From Borrelia hermsii DAH (GTDB taxonomy: Bacteria > Spirochaetota > Spirochaetia > Borreliales > Borreliaceae), in the NCBI RefSeq assembly GCF_023035675.1, contig NZ_CP073136.1, forward strand, positions 248,001-312,000: 64,000 nt of DNA, given 5' to 3'. The notes under the pieces were generated by a model, which was not told the DNA's origin, did no database searches, and worked only from the letters and a program-made list of their open reading frames with translations. The translations under genes and the position numbers were made by a program. This document shows, one piece after another, positions 54,152 through 63,887 of this stretch. Every line of letters starts with the position of its first letter. Positions within the stretch are counted from its first letter, which is position 1.

Positions 54152-55078
54152 CTAGAATATAGAAGAAAAATTCTTAAATTTCTCCTCTATTCTATCAAGT
54201 TGAGATGAAATGCGTGCATCTATTTCCCCAAAATCAGTCTCAATAACACATCCGCCCTTTCCTATATTAACATCTTCAACAACTTCCAAATTTTCTATAA
54301 AATCAAATTTAGAAATGAACTCTTGCTTCTGATGACTCACAACATCCATATCATCAAGATTAACACGAATAATAATATTTGTCTTACTTTTTATCTTCTT
54401 TAAAGCCTCATTTACATTTTCTATGACAACGCCTTTTTGAGAATCTATAATCTTTTTAACCACCTTGACTGCAATCTGCATCACAAGATTCATTATGTGT
54501 TCTCCTGAAGACTCAAAGATTTCCTTTCTCTTTGCAACCAAAGCAGATATCATGCTATTTAACTTTCCTAATACTTTATCAAAATCTTCACATCCCTTTT
54601 TAAACCCTGCATCATACCCTTCATTTCTTCCCCTTGCAATTTCTGCCTCAAGTTCTCTTTTTAATCTCTCTTCATGTTCCTTCACGACTTTTTCAATTAT
54701 TAACTTAGATTCAAGCTCAACTGCCCCTTTTTTGTCCTCAGCCTCTTTTTGCAAAGCCTCAGCTCTCTCATTAGCTAAACTTACTATCTTATTAGCTTGT
54801 TCTTTGGCTTCTTCAAGAAGCTTGGAAAATTCAGCATCCCTTTCTTTTTTAGCAAGCTCATGTCCATGTTCAATTTCCTCTTGAAGTTTTGCCTTTTGAT
54901 TCATTAAGTCTTCAAGTTCATTGCGAAGCTTAATGCTACAATTATCTATATCGGAGATCTCATGTTCTTTTTTCTTAATTTCCAATGATTTTAAAATAGG
55001 ATTTGTAATCTCAACAAGATCTAACTTTACTGCATTTACAACTTCTTTTGATTTATATAAAACCTTAGGCAAATACAA
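54152..55078 (-). CDS. fliH: Flagellar assembly protein FliH
   Basis: Stator-like partner of FliI that links the ATPase to the C-ring. 308 residues: an N-terminal segment, a long charged coiled coil (about 40-160, rich in Glu, Lys and Ala) with a glycine-containing stretch (EIARGRNEGYDAGFKKGCEDF), and a C-terminal FliH domain (about 180-300, with VVIETDFGEIDARISSQ-type ending). FliH defines the tilted spokes of the Borrelia motor. Nine bases after fliG. Confidence 0.93.
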   Translation of the reverse strand: MYLPKVLYKSKEVVNAVKLDLVEITNPILKSLEIKKKEHEISDIDNCSIKLRNELEDLMNQKAKLQEEIEHGHELAKKERDAEFSKLLEEAKEQANKIVSLANERAEALQKEAEDKKGAVELESKLIIEKVVKEHEERLKRELEAEIARGRNEGYDAGFKKGCEDFDKVLGKLNSMISALVAKRKEIFESSGEHIMNLVMQIAVKVVKKIIDSQKGVVIENVNEALKKIKSKTNIIIRVNLDDMDVVSHQKQEFISKFDFIENLEVVEDVNIGKGGCVIETDFGEIDARISSQLDRIEEKFKNFSSIF

Positions 55079-55086
55079 CTCCTTTA

Positions 55087-56121
55087 TTAGATAAGCACAT
55101 CTTCTTCACCACCCCTAGAGATTACTATTTCACCCTGCTCTTCTAACTTCCTAATAAGAGAAACAATTTTTTGCTGAGCTTCCTCAACGTCCTTACGTCT
55201 AGTAGGTCCCAAAAATTCCATATCCTCTTTAAGCATGCCAGCAGCTCTCTTAGACATGTTTTTAAAAATCTTTTCTTGAACAGGTATATCAACTGACTTT
55301 AAAGCCTTTGCTAATTCCTGCCCATCTATTTCTCTTAAAATTCTCTGTATTGATTTATCATCAAGAAGAACAATATCTTCAAATACAAACATTTTCTTTT
55401 TAATTTCCTCTGCAAGCTCAGGATCTTCTTCTTCAAGAGATTCAATAATAAATTTCTCTGTCTTTCGATCGGCCATGTTAATTATTTCAACAACATTATC
55501 AACTCCTCCAGCTGAAGTATAATCCTCTGAAGATAGAGAAGCTAATTTTTTTTCAAGCACTCTCTCAACTTCTCTTACCACTTCAGGCGAAGTTCTATCC
55601 ATCAATGCAATTCTTCTTGCAACATTAGTCTGAATTTCAGTAGGAAGACTAGAGAGAATAAATGAAGCCTTTTGAGGATCAAGATATGAGAGTATTAAAG
55701 CAATTGTTTGTGGATGTTCTTGTTGAATAAAATTTAAAATATTAGCAGGATCTGCTCTTCTAACGAATTCAAAAGGCCTTGATTGCAAAGCAGAACCTAA
55801 ATTATTAATAATGTCTACTGCCTTCTGAGTACCAAGAGATTTCTCAAGAAGCTCCCTAGCATAATCTATGCCACCCTTTTGAATAAACTCTTGAGCCATC
55901 ATCAACTCTTTAAACTCCAAGAGAACACTATCTTTAAGCTCAGAAGTAACAACATCAAGCCTTGCTATTTCAAAGGTTAAAGACTCTATCTCCTCTTGAG
56001 ATAAATACTTAAATATTCTAGATGAAACGTCAGAACCTATTGAAACTAATAAAATAGCTGCCTTTTGTTTCCCCGTTAAAGCAGAAACACCGAATATCTC
56101 TTTTTCCTTTTGCTCTTCCAT
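55087..56121 (-). CDS. fliG: Flagellar motor switch protein FliG
   Basis: Rotor protein that contacts MotA and generates torque. 344 residues. N-terminal domain (about 10-110, with ALTGKQKAAILLVSIG), middle domain with the EHPQTIALILSYL (EHPQ) motif at about 135 and the C-terminal torque domain (about 195-330) with FVFEDIVLLDDKSIQRILREID. Borrelia carries two FliG proteins; by position this is FliG2, the functional rotor copy in flgB operon annotation. Confidence 0.96.
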   Translation of the reverse strand: MEEQKEKEIFGVSALTGKQKAAILLVSIGSDVSSRIFKYLSQEEIESLTFEIARLDVVTSELKDSVLLEFKELMMAQEFIQKGGIDYARELLEKSLGTQKAVDIINNLGSALQSRPFEFVRRADPANILNFIQQEHPQTIALILSYLDPQKASFILSSLPTEIQTNVARRIALMDRTSPEVVREVERVLEKKLASLSSEDYTSAGGVDNVVEIINMADRKTEKFIIESLEEEDPELAEEIKKKMFVFEDIVLLDDKSIQRILREIDGQELAKALKSVDIPVQEKIFKNMSKRAAGMLKEDMEFLGPTRRKDVEEAQQKIVSLIRKLEEQGEIVISRGGEEDVLI

Positions 56122-56136
56122 ATAACTTATTACCCT

Positions 56137-57843
56137 TTATACATTCTTCACAATCCATGTTCTAATAAGCTTAGCAACATCTTCTGGTTTCTCCCTAGCC
56201 AAAAGTTCAGCATTACTTTGAAGCTCATCCTCTTCTCTAAGTCCACCAACAACATCATCAACACCAATATCATCGCTATCCATTAACGCCTGCTGGCGTC
56301 TTAAATGTGCTTGCCTTGCAAACTCTTCTTCTCTAAGACGTCTTTTCCTCTCAAGTTCTCTAGACACAATGAAAAATATTGTAAATATTAATATCAAAAA
56401 TGCAAATATCAAACTTACTGCAAAAACAACAAAATTAAATTTCTCACTTGCGAAATAAGCTTCATCTATTTTTCTAAATTCATTTACTCGATCAAAGGCA
56501 ATATTCCTAACGGTAATTGAATCGCCCCTCTCTGGCTTATACTCAAAAGAACTCTGCAAAACATCTGTAATGTTTTTTAAAGCTTCATCAGAAATAGGCT
56601 TATATTCCCTCTTACGCATACCATTTTCTATAACAAACTTCCCAGACTCATCATAAACAAAATCCCAAACACCATCTATAAAGATACCAAGAGAAATCCC
56701 TGCAACTCTAGCAGGTTCCTTCTCGCTTAAGGATTTCTTCTCATTAAGAGCAACATTCTTTATCTCTTTAAATTCATTTGACTTACCGATAATATCACTT
56801 AAATCTCGGTACTCAGGCGGAGTGTTACCCTCCTGACCAGGAGGTCCCCATGGACTATAGCCTTGTCCTTCATACTCTCTTTTATGTACTTGGGAAGAAA
56901 TTAATGTAGAATCACTAACTTTTCTTGTATTATAAGAAACTTTTGGATCCTGTGGTTCAATCTCAATAGGAGCATACTCTTTAGATTCCGTGGTTTGACG
57001 AGAAGTATCAAGTGTCACATTAACTCTTGCAATCATAAATCTACCAACAGACAAAACCTTACTTAAAGCGGAATCGATTTCATCTTTAAGCATAGATTCA
57101 TATTTTAATTTAAGTTTTCTTTCCTTTTCAGCTAAATCAATCCTATCAATGCCATCTACGTTAGAAAAATCATTCAAAATAGTCCCTTTATTATCAACAA
57201 TAGCAATATTATCTGATTCAAGACCCTCAATAGCATATTGAATCAGCTTAACAAGCCCTTCCACCTTTTTACGATTAGTTACAATATCAGAACCGGGCTT
57301 AGGAGTAATTCTAACAGAAGCTTTAACTGCTTCTTGTGATTCTTTAAAAAGAGCCTTCTCGGGCATAACAAGATTAATACTAACAGCATCAACATCATCA
57401 AGAGCAACAATATGCTGCTCAACAGCTCTTGTAATTGATCTTCTAAGATTAACATTTCTCTCAAAATCTGTAATAGTCCACCTATCAATATCAAAAAGAG
57501 ACCAAGGATCCATATGCACAGGAACAAGCTCTTCTCTTACAAGAATTGCTCTCATTTTTTTCGACGTATTTTCATCACTCAAATAAATTTTTCCATCAAC
57601 AGTAATAGTATATCCAACATTTTCTCTATCAAGTCTTTGTACTATTTTATCTAACAAGTACTGGTCCTTAATGCCAACACCAAAAAGAGCAATACCTTGT
57701 TTTCTAGTAGAAAATCCTACTAAAAAAATAAGTGCTAGAATTATAAATAAAAAAATAACACCGAAAGCCACTCTTTGAACAATACTGGCTTTTTTAAAAC
57801 TTTTATTTACTGATGCAAAAAACTTAGTAATAAAATTGTTCAA
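56137..57843 (-). CDS. fliF: Flagellar MS-ring protein FliF
   Basis: Builds the MS ring in the inner membrane, the first basal-body structure. 568 residues: TM1 (about 25-47), the YscJ/FliF ring-building domain (about 50-225), the second periplasmic domain to about 440, TM2 (about 455-478, FNFVVFAVSLIFAFLILIF) and a C-terminal tail (about 535-568, ending EDVAKLIRTWIVKNV) that binds FliG. Cotranscribed with fliG, 15 bases apart. Confidence 0.96.
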   Translation of the reverse strand: MNNFITKFFASVNKSFKKASIVQRVAFGVIFLFIILALIFLVGFSTRKQGIALFGVGIKDQYLLDKIVQRLDRENVGYTITVDGKIYLSDENTSKKMRAILVREELVPVHMDPWSLFDIDRWTITDFERNVNLRRSITRAVEQHIVALDDVDAVSINLVMPEKALFKESQEAVKASVRITPKPGSDIVTNRKKVEGLVKLIQYAIEGLESDNIAIVDNKGTILNDFSNVDGIDRIDLAEKERKLKLKYESMLKDEIDSALSKVLSVGRFMIARVNVTLDTSRQTTESKEYAPIEIEPQDPKVSYNTRKVSDSTLISSQVHKREYEGQGYSPWGPPGQEGNTPPEYRDLSDIIGKSNEFKEIKNVALNEKKSLSEKEPARVAGISLGIFIDGVWDFVYDESGKFVIENGMRKREYKPISDEALKNITDVLQSSFEYKPERGDSITVRNIAFDRVNEFRKIDEAYFASEKFNFVVFAVSLIFAFLILIFTIFFIVSRELERKRRLREEEFARQAHLRRQQALMDSDDIGVDDVVGGLREEDELQSNAELLAREKPEDVAKLIRTWIVKNV

Positions 57844-57856
57844 ACTGTATAGCTCC

Positions 57857-58186
57857 TTAGCGAATATTAATTATATCTTGATAAGCCTTTATGCTTTTCT
57901 CAACAATAGCTTTTGTAATACTCAAATTCATATTAGCTTTAGACATTGATATTACAATATCATGCACATCGATATCATTTGGCTTTAAAATAGCTTGCTG
58001 AGACATTTTAGACACATCTAATTGGCTATTATTCACATCAGACATTAAATTAAAGAACAAGTCTTTAAAAGTTTTATCCTTTTCTTCACGCTTAACATCA
58101 AAACCAGAAGAACTCCTACCAAAATGCAAAGGATTTTTACGAATTAAATAAACATCATTATCTGTAAAAAAAGAATCTACTCTCAT
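57857..58186 (-). CDS. fliE: Flagellar hook-basal body protein FliE
   Basis: Connects the MS ring to the rod. 109 residues. The C-terminal half matches FliE: FKDLFFNLMSDVNNSQ, then KPNDIDVHDIVISMSKANMNLSI and KAYQDIINIR at the end. Lies between flgC and fliF, the usual flgB-flgC-fliE-fliF order. Confidence 0.94.
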   Translation of the reverse strand: MRVDSFFTDNDVYLIRKNPLHFGRSSSGFDVKREEKDKTFKDLFFNLMSDVNNSQLDVSKMSQQAILKPNDIDVHDIVISMSKANMNLSITKAIVEKSIKAYQDIINIR

Positions 58187-58201
58187 CTCCTACAAGCCCC
58201 C

Positions 58202-58660
58202 TTAATTCTGCAGTATTGATAATGCACTCCTAAACATTGATTTGCTACTATTAATGACAGTAGAATTTGCTTCATAAGCACGAGAAGCAGAAATCATATC
58301 CACCATCTCTTCAACTGCATTCACATTAGGAAATTCCACATAACCCTTTAACTCGCCAGACCTTATTGCATCAGGATGCGTTGGATCATACTTTAGCTTT
58401 AAAGGGGACTTGTCTTTCTCAATACTAGCAACCCTTACGCCCTGACCAACTCCATTATCAAGATCATCAGGAACAAAAGGCCCCTTCCAATATGGACTTA
58501 CAACCCTTGGGGCAAAAATTACCCTTTGCCTTCTATAAGAGCCCCCTTCAGAAGTTCTAGTAGTCTCCACATTTGCAATATTATTTGCAATAACATCCAA
58601 TCTTAATCTTTGAGCGGTTAAACCCGTTGAAGCAGTATTAATACTTGAAAACAATCCCAT
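58202..58660 (-). CDS. flgC: Flagellar rod protein FlgC
   Basis: Proximal rod subunit. 152 residues. Rod/hook N-terminal motif INTASTGLTAQRLRLDVIANNIANVET (two short blocks), the FlgC block HPDAIRSGELKGYVEFPNVN and the C-terminal MISASRAYEANSTVIN motif. Normal length. 25 bases after flgB. Confidence 0.96.
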   Translation of the reverse strand: MGLFSSINTASTGLTAQRLRLDVIANNIANVETTRTSEGGSYRRQRVIFAPRVVSPYWKGPFVPDDLDNGVGQGVRVASIEKDKSPLKLKYDPTHPDAIRSGELKGYVEFPNVNAVEEMVDMISASRAYEANSTVINSSKSMFRSALSILQN

Positions 58661-58685
58661 ATATAATATTCCTTGAGGTTATAAC

Positions 58686-59093
58686 TTATTTTATTACAAT
58701 ATTTACACTTTTAAAATGATGGGCTTGAATATTTGTAAACAAGCTATAAATCATTTGATTCTGAATCAGATTTTTCATCTCAGAATCAATATCAACATTA
58801 TTACCATCATTCTTAAGAATAGAGAGATAATCAAGCATCCTACTAGGCTTAACATCTAAATACCCCAACTCTTTAAAGCCATTTAAATGCTTATCATTGC
58901 CCCTTATCAAAGATAAATTGCTTGCTCTTTCATTTAAAATTGCTCGTTCAAGCTCAGCCTCAAAAGTGACTTTGCTTCTCTTAAAATTTGGAGTATCTAC
59001 ATTTGCAATATTATCAGCTATCACACTTTGTCTCAAGCTAAGAACATCCAAATACCTATGTGCTAAATCGACTGACATCTCAAAAATATTCAA
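58686..59093 (-). CDS. flgB: Flagellar rod protein FlgB
   Basis: Proximal rod subunit and first flagellar gene of the block (the flgB operon of Borrelia). 135 residues with the rod motif LRQSVIADNIANVDTPNFKR and a C-terminal helix. TTG start at 59093 with GAGGGTG upstream gives MNIFEMSVDLAH; an ATG five codons later has no Shine-Dalgarno sequence. A sigma-70 promoter has been reported for this operon in B. burgdorferi; here the 33-base gap to hslU has a TATAAT box but no convincing -35. Confidence 0.94.
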   Translation of the reverse strand: MNIFEMSVDLAHRYLDVLSLRQSVIADNIANVDTPNFKRSKVTFEAELERAILNERASNLSLIRGNDKHLNGFKELGYLDVKPSRMLDYLSILKNDGNNVDIDSEMKNLIQNQMIYSLFTNIQAHHFKSVNIVIK

Positions 59094-59126
59094 GTTAACA
59101 CCCTCTATATCACAAATTGCTTTTTA

Positions 59127-60482
59127 CTATATTATATAATAATTTAAATCTTTTTGTTCGTTAATTTTTACTTTTTCATTAACATAGTCCAAGTTTATTT
59201 CAATTTTCTTTAACTTACTACCGGGTGCTTCAAAAAAAAGATCGGCAAGAATCTTCTCCATAACTCCATGCAACCTTCTAGCGCCAAGATTCTCTCCCTC
59301 AAAATTCATATTAAAGGCAAGCTCAGCAATTCTATCAATTGCCTCTTCACTAAACGTTAAAGTCAAATTATAAACCTTAAACATCTCAATGTATTGTTTT
59401 ATTAAAGAATTCTTAGTATGCTTTAAAATATTTTTGAAATCACCCACACTCAAACTCTTAAGCTCAACCTTAATTGGAAACCTACCCTGAAGCTCTGGTA
59501 TTAAATCAGATGGCTTTGATAAATTAAAAGCACCTGCAGCAATGAATAAAATATGAGAAGTATCAATGATTCCATATCTTGTATTAACCTTAGACCCTTC
59601 AACAATTGGCAAAATATCTCTTTGAACACCTTCTCTAGATACATCATTTCCGGTTCTATTTTTAGTAACTATCTTATCGATCTCATCGATAAAAACAATT
59701 CCCATATTCTCAACTCTCAATTTAGCAATCTCTACAATATTTTCATGATCAACTAACTTTTCAAGTTCCTCAGATATAATTATCTCCCTTGCTTTTTTTA
59801 TTTTTAATTCCTTTCTTTTCTTCCTATCAAATATATTATTAATCAATCCTCCAATACTCATATCAATCTCTTCAAAATTACTACCAGAAAATATTTCTAT
59901 AGTAGAAACGGGCATTTTGCCTGAAACATAAACATCAATAAGACTGTCATCAATATCCCCATTTCTCAATTGCTTCCTAAATTTATCTCTTAATTTTTCA
60001 CGAACTTTGTTCTCTTCATCACTTGCATTATTATTCTCAGAATTCTCAGAAGCTTTTAAAAGTTTGTCAATTATTCTCTCCTCAGCCCGCTTGCTTGCCT
60101 CTTCGCGAACAGAATCGTACATCTCTTCCCTTACCATATTAACTGCAATACTCATTAAATCACGAATCATAGATTCAACATCACGACCTACATAACCTAC
60201 CTCGGTATATTTAGTAGCTTCAACTTTAATAAAAGGGGCCTTAATAAATTTTGAAAGCCTTCTTGCAATCTCAGTTTTACCAACCCCAGTTGAACCAACC
60301 ATAATAATGTTTTTAGGCATAACATCATCTCTTATTTCCTTGGGAAGCTTAGATCTTATATATCTATTAACAAGAGCAATCGAAACCAACTTTTTAGCCT
60401 CAACTTGTCCTATTATATACTTATCTAATTCTGCAACAATCTCTTTAGGCACTATATTTTGATTTTCAATCTTACCCATCAA
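59127..60482 (-). CDS. hslU: ATP-dependent protease ATPase subunit HslU (ClpY)
   Basis: AAA+ unfoldase that feeds the HslV peptidase. 451 residues. Walker A is GSTGVGKT at residues 63-70, preceded by PKNIIMV; the Walker B region is MGIVFIDEIDKI; the intermediate I domain spans about 110-240 and is charged; sensor motifs and LGARRLHGVMEKIL occur near the C-terminus. The last residues ELNYYII-like (DLNYYII) take the place of the HslV-docking tail. Overlaps hslV by four bases. Confidence 0.97.
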   Translation of the reverse strand: MMGKIENQNIVPKEIVAELDKYIIGQVEAKKLVSIALVNRYIRSKLPKEIRDDVMPKNIIMVGSTGVGKTEIARRLSKFIKAPFIKVEATKYTEVGYVGRDVESMIRDLMSIAVNMVREEMYDSVREEASKRAEERIIDKLLKASENSENNNASDEENKVREKLRDKFRKQLRNGDIDDSLIDVYVSGKMPVSTIEIFSGSNFEEIDMSIGGLINNIFDRKKRKELKIKKAREIIISEELEKLVDHENIVEIAKLRVENMGIVFIDEIDKIVTKNRTGNDVSREGVQRDILPIVEGSKVNTRYGIIDTSHILFIAAGAFNLSKPSDLIPELQGRFPIKVELKSLSVGDFKNILKHTKNSLIKQYIEMFKVYNLTLTFSEEAIDRIAELAFNMNFEGENLGARRLHGVMEKILADLFFEAPGSKLKKIEINLDYVNEKVKINEQKDLNYYII

Positions 60483-61021
60483 CTAATCTCCTCAAGCACA
60501 ATATTTGAATTTGTATATATACAAACTTTTGCTGCCACCTTTAAAGACTTAAAAGCAATATCAGCAGCACTTAATTTTTTATTTTCCATATAAGCAAGCG
60601 CCGCTGAATATGCATAATTTCCCCCACTACCAATTGAAATTACATCTTCTTCAGGTTCAACAACATCTCCAGTACCTGAAATTAATAAAATATTCTCAGA
60701 ATCAGCCACAAGCATCATTGCCTCAAGTTTATGAAGTATCTTGTCAGATCTCCAATCTTTTGCAAGCTCCACAGCGGCTCTTTTAATATCAATAATTCCA
60801 TCTTCTCTAGCTTTAACCTTTTCTTCAAACTTCTCAAAAAGAGTAATAGCATCAGAAGTTGAACCTGCAAATCCTGCTAAAATCCTTCCATTAACTAACT
60901 TTCTTATTTTCACAGCATTGGATTTTAAAACAGTATATCCAAAAGTTACCTGCCCATCTGCTGCTACTGCAGTTTTTCCTCCCCTTCTTATTGCAATAAC
61001 TGTAGTTCCTTTAAAACTCAT
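60479..61021 (-). CDS. hslV: ATP-dependent protease subunit HslV (ClpQ)
   Basis: Proteasome-like threonine peptidase forming a double hexamer with HslU. 180 residues. The catalytic Thr is probably Thr6, exposed after removal of a five-residue propeptide (MSFKG before TTVIAIRRGGKTAVAADGQVT, short block). GSGGNYAYSAALAYM and the GFAGSTSDAITLFEKFE block are family signatures. Nine bases after dprA. Confidence 0.97.
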   Translation of the reverse strand: MSFKGTTVIAIRRGGKTAVAADGQVTFGYTVLKSNAVKIRKLVNGRILAGFAGSTSDAITLFEKFEEKVKAREDGIIDIKRAAVELAKDWRSDKILHKLEAMMLVADSENILLISGTGDVVEPEEDVISIGSGGNYAYSAALAYMENKKLSAADIAFKSLKVAAKVCIYTNSNIVLEEIS

Positions 61022-61030
61022 GATGTCCCC

Positions 61031-61975
61031 CTATTTAGATATTTCATTTAGCAACTCATTAATAAGCATACTCGATGTATCTTTGCCTACACAACAGGCT
61101 TCTAAGTCATCACTAATTTCAGGCTCATTATACTGAACATTTAATATCTTATAAAGATCTGATACCGATTTTATCTCTTGGGCTCCAGAATCATATAAAG
61201 TCCTAGAACCATCACCAGAATAATCAATATTATAAACATAAATATCAAGACCCAAATCAAGTCCAAGCTCAGCAGTAATTAAAGCTCCTGATTTTTTTGG
61301 CGCACAAGTGATAAAAACAACGTCTGAAAGACCAGCTACTATTCTATTCCTCTTTGCAAAAAAATAACTCTGTATATTCTCATAAGGCAAAGTCTCAGTA
61401 AGAACGCCTCCACCATTTTCTAAAAGACGAGTAACATATTTTCTATTTTGCTTTGGATAAATATTATCAATATCTGTTGCAATAACTGCATATGTTCTTT
61501 TTTTCTCATTAATTGCACCAAGATGTGCTGCAATATCAGCTCCTATTGCAAATCCAGATATTACTTCCACATGATTCTTAGCAAGATGCGATGATAACTC
61601 TTTAATCTTACCTATCAAAGGTATACTGATTTTTCTTGAACCAACAACAGCCCAAGACAAAGAATTAGAATCTGGAAGATTGCCCTTATAATAAATAGCA
61701 AACGGGGGATCATAGATCCTTTTAAGCTTTAAAGGATAATCCTTAGATCCAAGAAGCACAACCTTTGCACCTGTTCTATTAATAATTTCTTGTTGTAACT
61801 CTATTAATTTAATATCTGGAAGCTTATGAGTTTTCCTAAAATACCTAGATAAATAATTAGAAATATCTCTTAAACTTAACTTACAAAGCTCACTTAAATC
61901 AAAGTCATTAAAAATCCTAAGTTTTTCTTCACCTTTTAAAAACTTTAAATTATCAACATAAAGCAATTTGAACAT
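61031..61975 (-). CDS. dprA: DNA processing protein DprA (Smf)
   Basis: Binds single-stranded DNA and loads RecA, best known in natural transformation. 314 residues. The Rossmann fold core shows WAVVGSRKIS (GSR), VISGFAIGADIAAHLGAI (G-x-A-x-G-x-D), the NIYPKQNRKYV and YENIQSYFFAKRNRIVAGLSD blocks (FxxRNRIIAGLS). A winged-helix end is not obvious, and the N-terminal part is short. Borrelia is not known to be competent, so a recombination or repair role is more likely. Located between the TPR lipoprotein and hslV genes with 5- and 9-base gaps. Confidence 0.93.
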   Translation of the reverse strand: MFKLLYVDNLKFLKGEEKLRIFNDFDLSELCKLSLRDISNYLSRYFRKTHKLPDIKLIELQQEIINRTGAKVVLLGSKDYPLKLKRIYDPPFAIYYKGNLPDSNSLSWAVVGSRKISIPLIGKIKELSSHLAKNHVEVISGFAIGADIAAHLGAINEKKRTYAVIATDIDNIYPKQNRKYVTRLLENGGGVLTETLPYENIQSYFFAKRNRIVAGLSDVVFITCAPKKSGALITAELGLDLGLDIYVYNIDYSGDGSRTLYDSGAQEIKSVSDLYKILNVQYNEPEISDDLEACCVGKDTSSMLINELLNEISK

Positions 61976-61980
61976 AAAAA

Positions 61981-62670
61981 CTACTTAAAATCATTCATTA
62001 TTCTATCAACTCCCTCTATTTGCTCTTGAGTTGAAGCTTTATCCTTTGCCTTTTTATAAAACAACAAAGCATTATTAAAATCACCAAGAGAATAATAGTT
62101 TGCACCCCTCAACATAAAAAACTCAAAATAATTCTCTCCCATAGACTCAAGCCTACTTAAATATCCCTTAGCTTCTAACTGTTTATCAAGATCATAAACA
62201 TACATAGTAGAGAGAGCAAAAATAGCTTCCTTAAAATCATCTTTAATGGAGATTGATTTTAAAAAAGAATTCTCAGCAAGAATGAAATATTCTTTGATTT
62301 TGTCTCTGGCTTTCATCCCCTTAGCTAAACTATAAGAAGAAACCCCTATATAAAAATGAGATAAATAATTATCTATGCCATGTTCTAAATTTTTATTAAA
62401 ATACTCAATAGCAGGTCCATATTGACCAAGCTTAATAAATTCAAGTCCAATCAAACTAAAAAATCTAGCCTTTTTATCAATGGAATTTACTATTTTTAAA
62501 ATATTTTGCTCTTCTTTATCAATAAATTCTTTATAAACTTCAATTTTTTCTAACGAACCACCACCTGCTAGCTCTATTTCTCTTATTCTAAGTCCAAGAT
62601 TTACTTTTTCCTTAGATTCATCTCCACAAGATATAACCAAAAACAAAAATATTGACACCCATCTTTTCAT
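61981..62670 (-). CDS. TPR-containing lipoprotein
   Basis: 229 residues. A signal peptide with lipobox LVISC (Cys15) predicts an envelope lipoprotein. TPR-like helix pairs are visible at about 50-110 and 175-215 (for example GQYGPAIEYFNKNLEHG and GDFNNALLFYKKAKDKA). It follows ftsZ with no gap (TGAATG), so it is translated from the division transcript. A role in division or envelope assembly is inferred from position; TPR lipoproteins such as NlpI are known to bind peptidoglycan enzymes in other bacteria. Confidence 0.82.
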   Translation of the reverse strand: MKRWVSIFLFLVISCGDESKEKVNLGLRIREIELAGGGSLEKIEVYKEFIDKEEQNILKIVNSIDKKARFFSLIGLEFIKLGQYGPAIEYFNKNLEHGIDNYLSHFYIGVSSYSLAKGMKARDKIKEYFILAENSFLKSISIKDDFKEAIFALSTMYVYDLDKQLEAKGYLSRLESMGENYFEFFMLRGANYYSLGDFNNALLFYKKAKDKASTQEQIEGVDRIMNDFK

Positions 62671-63867
62671 TCAATTGTCGCTATTTTTTTTATTTAAATT
62701 TCTAAGAAATGTGGGAACATCAATATCATCTTCAAAATAATTAACGTTTTTTGACTTCGCTATAAAATTATCATTAGCCCCATAAACACCCCCCGAAGCA
62801 TCCTGACTGCCTGACATCAAGCTATCAAATTCTTTTGAACTTAAAGTATTATTTTCAACAGCAACAGATAAATCTTTCTGCTTTTTAGAAGAAAAACCAG
62901 TAGCAACAACTGTAACATAAATCTCATCATCAAGGTTTGAGTTAATTGCATGCCCATATATTACGGTAGCTTCATCATCAACACTAGCAGTAATTATTCC
63001 CATAATCTCTTCAAGCTCAAGCAAAGAAAAGTCCTCACCCCCGGTTATATTAACAAGAAGACCTTTAGACCCTTCTATTCTAACCTCTTCAAGCAAAGGA
63101 TTACTAATAGCAGAAGTAGCCGCATCAACAGCCCTATTCTCGCCCTTGCCATAACCAATACCCATTAAAGCATCGCCTTGTCCTTGCATAATACTCTTAA
63201 CATCAGCAAAATCAATGTTAACTTCGCCGTGTTCAATAATAAGACCTGCGATTCCCTGCACACCCATCCTTAAAACATCATCAGCCCTCTTAAAGGCATC
63301 CTTAATTGTAGTTCGCTTATCAACAACAGTTAAAAGTTTTTGATTTGGAATAATGATTAAAGTATCAACAGATTTTCTTAAATTATTTATTCCCTGTTCA
63401 GCAAGTCGCATCTTTTTAGGACCTTCAAATTTAAAAGGCTTAGTAACAACTCCAACAGTTAAAATTCCAAGTTCTTTTGCCACTTGAGCAATAACAGGCG
63501 CAGCTCCTGTTCCAGTCCCTCCACCCATCCCAGCAGTAATAAACACCATATCAGCACCTGCTAGATGATTTTTAATAATATCAATATCTTCTTCTGCCGC
63601 AGCTTGCCCAATCTCAGGCCTCCCACCAGCTCCAAGACCCGCAGTAACCTTGGCGCCAAGAGCAATCTTTATTGGCGCAATAGAAGTTTGAAGAGCTTGA
63701 AGATCAGTATTTGCTACAATAAATTCAACATCTCTTACTCCATATTCAATCATACGATTAACAGCGTTGCTACCGCCACCGCCTGCACCAATTACTTTAA
63801 GAACCGTAGGATTTGTAGCAGAATCAAACCTTTTTGAATGACTATCAATAATATTATAATCTTTCAT
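62671..63867 (-). CDS. ftsZ: Cell division protein FtsZ
   Basis: Tubulin-like GTPase forming the division ring. 398 residues. [11 protein letters not shown] in the N-terminal nucleotide site, the tubulin signature [11 protein letters not shown], and the T7 loop region with [11 protein letters not shown]. The C-terminal tail ends [12 protein letters not shown], the peptide that binds FtsA and other partners. I start at 63867 (MKDYNIID) because GGAGGAAG lies four bases upstream; a longer frame to 63912 lacks support. Twenty bases after ftsA. Confidence 0.97.
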   Translation of the reverse strand: MKDYNIIDSHSKRFDSATNPTVLKVIGAGGGGSNAVNRMIEYGVRDVEFIVANTDLQALQTSIAPIKIALGAKVTAGLGAGGRPEIGQAAAEEDIDIIKNHLAGADMVFITAGMGGGTGTGAAPVIAQVAKELGILTVGVVTKPFKFEGPKKMRLAEQGINNLRKSVDTLIIIPNQKLLTVVDKRTTIKDAFKRADDVLRMGVQGIAGLIIEHGEVNIDFADVKSIMQGQGDALMGIGYGKGENRAVDAATSAISNPLLEEVRIEGSKGLLVNITGGEDFSLLELEEIMGIITASVDDEATVIYGHAINSNLDDEIYVTVVATGFSSKKQKDLSVAVENNTLSSKEFDSLMSGSQDASGGVYGANDNFIAKSKNVNYFEDDIDVPTFLRNLNKKNSDN

Positions 63868-63887
63868 TAAACTTCCTCCATGACTGG

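Noticed and set aside
54465..54884. Plus-strand frame of 139 codons opposite fliH
   Set aside because: Ser/Leu-rich translation is the complement of the Glu/Lys-rich coiled coil of fliH; no SD and no independent context.
59105..59160. Sigma-70 promoter for flgB inside the hslU 3' end
   Set aside because: A TATAAT box is present but the sequence 16-18 bases upstream does not resemble TTGACA, so I could not support a full promoter even though one is reported for this operon in B. burgdorferi.
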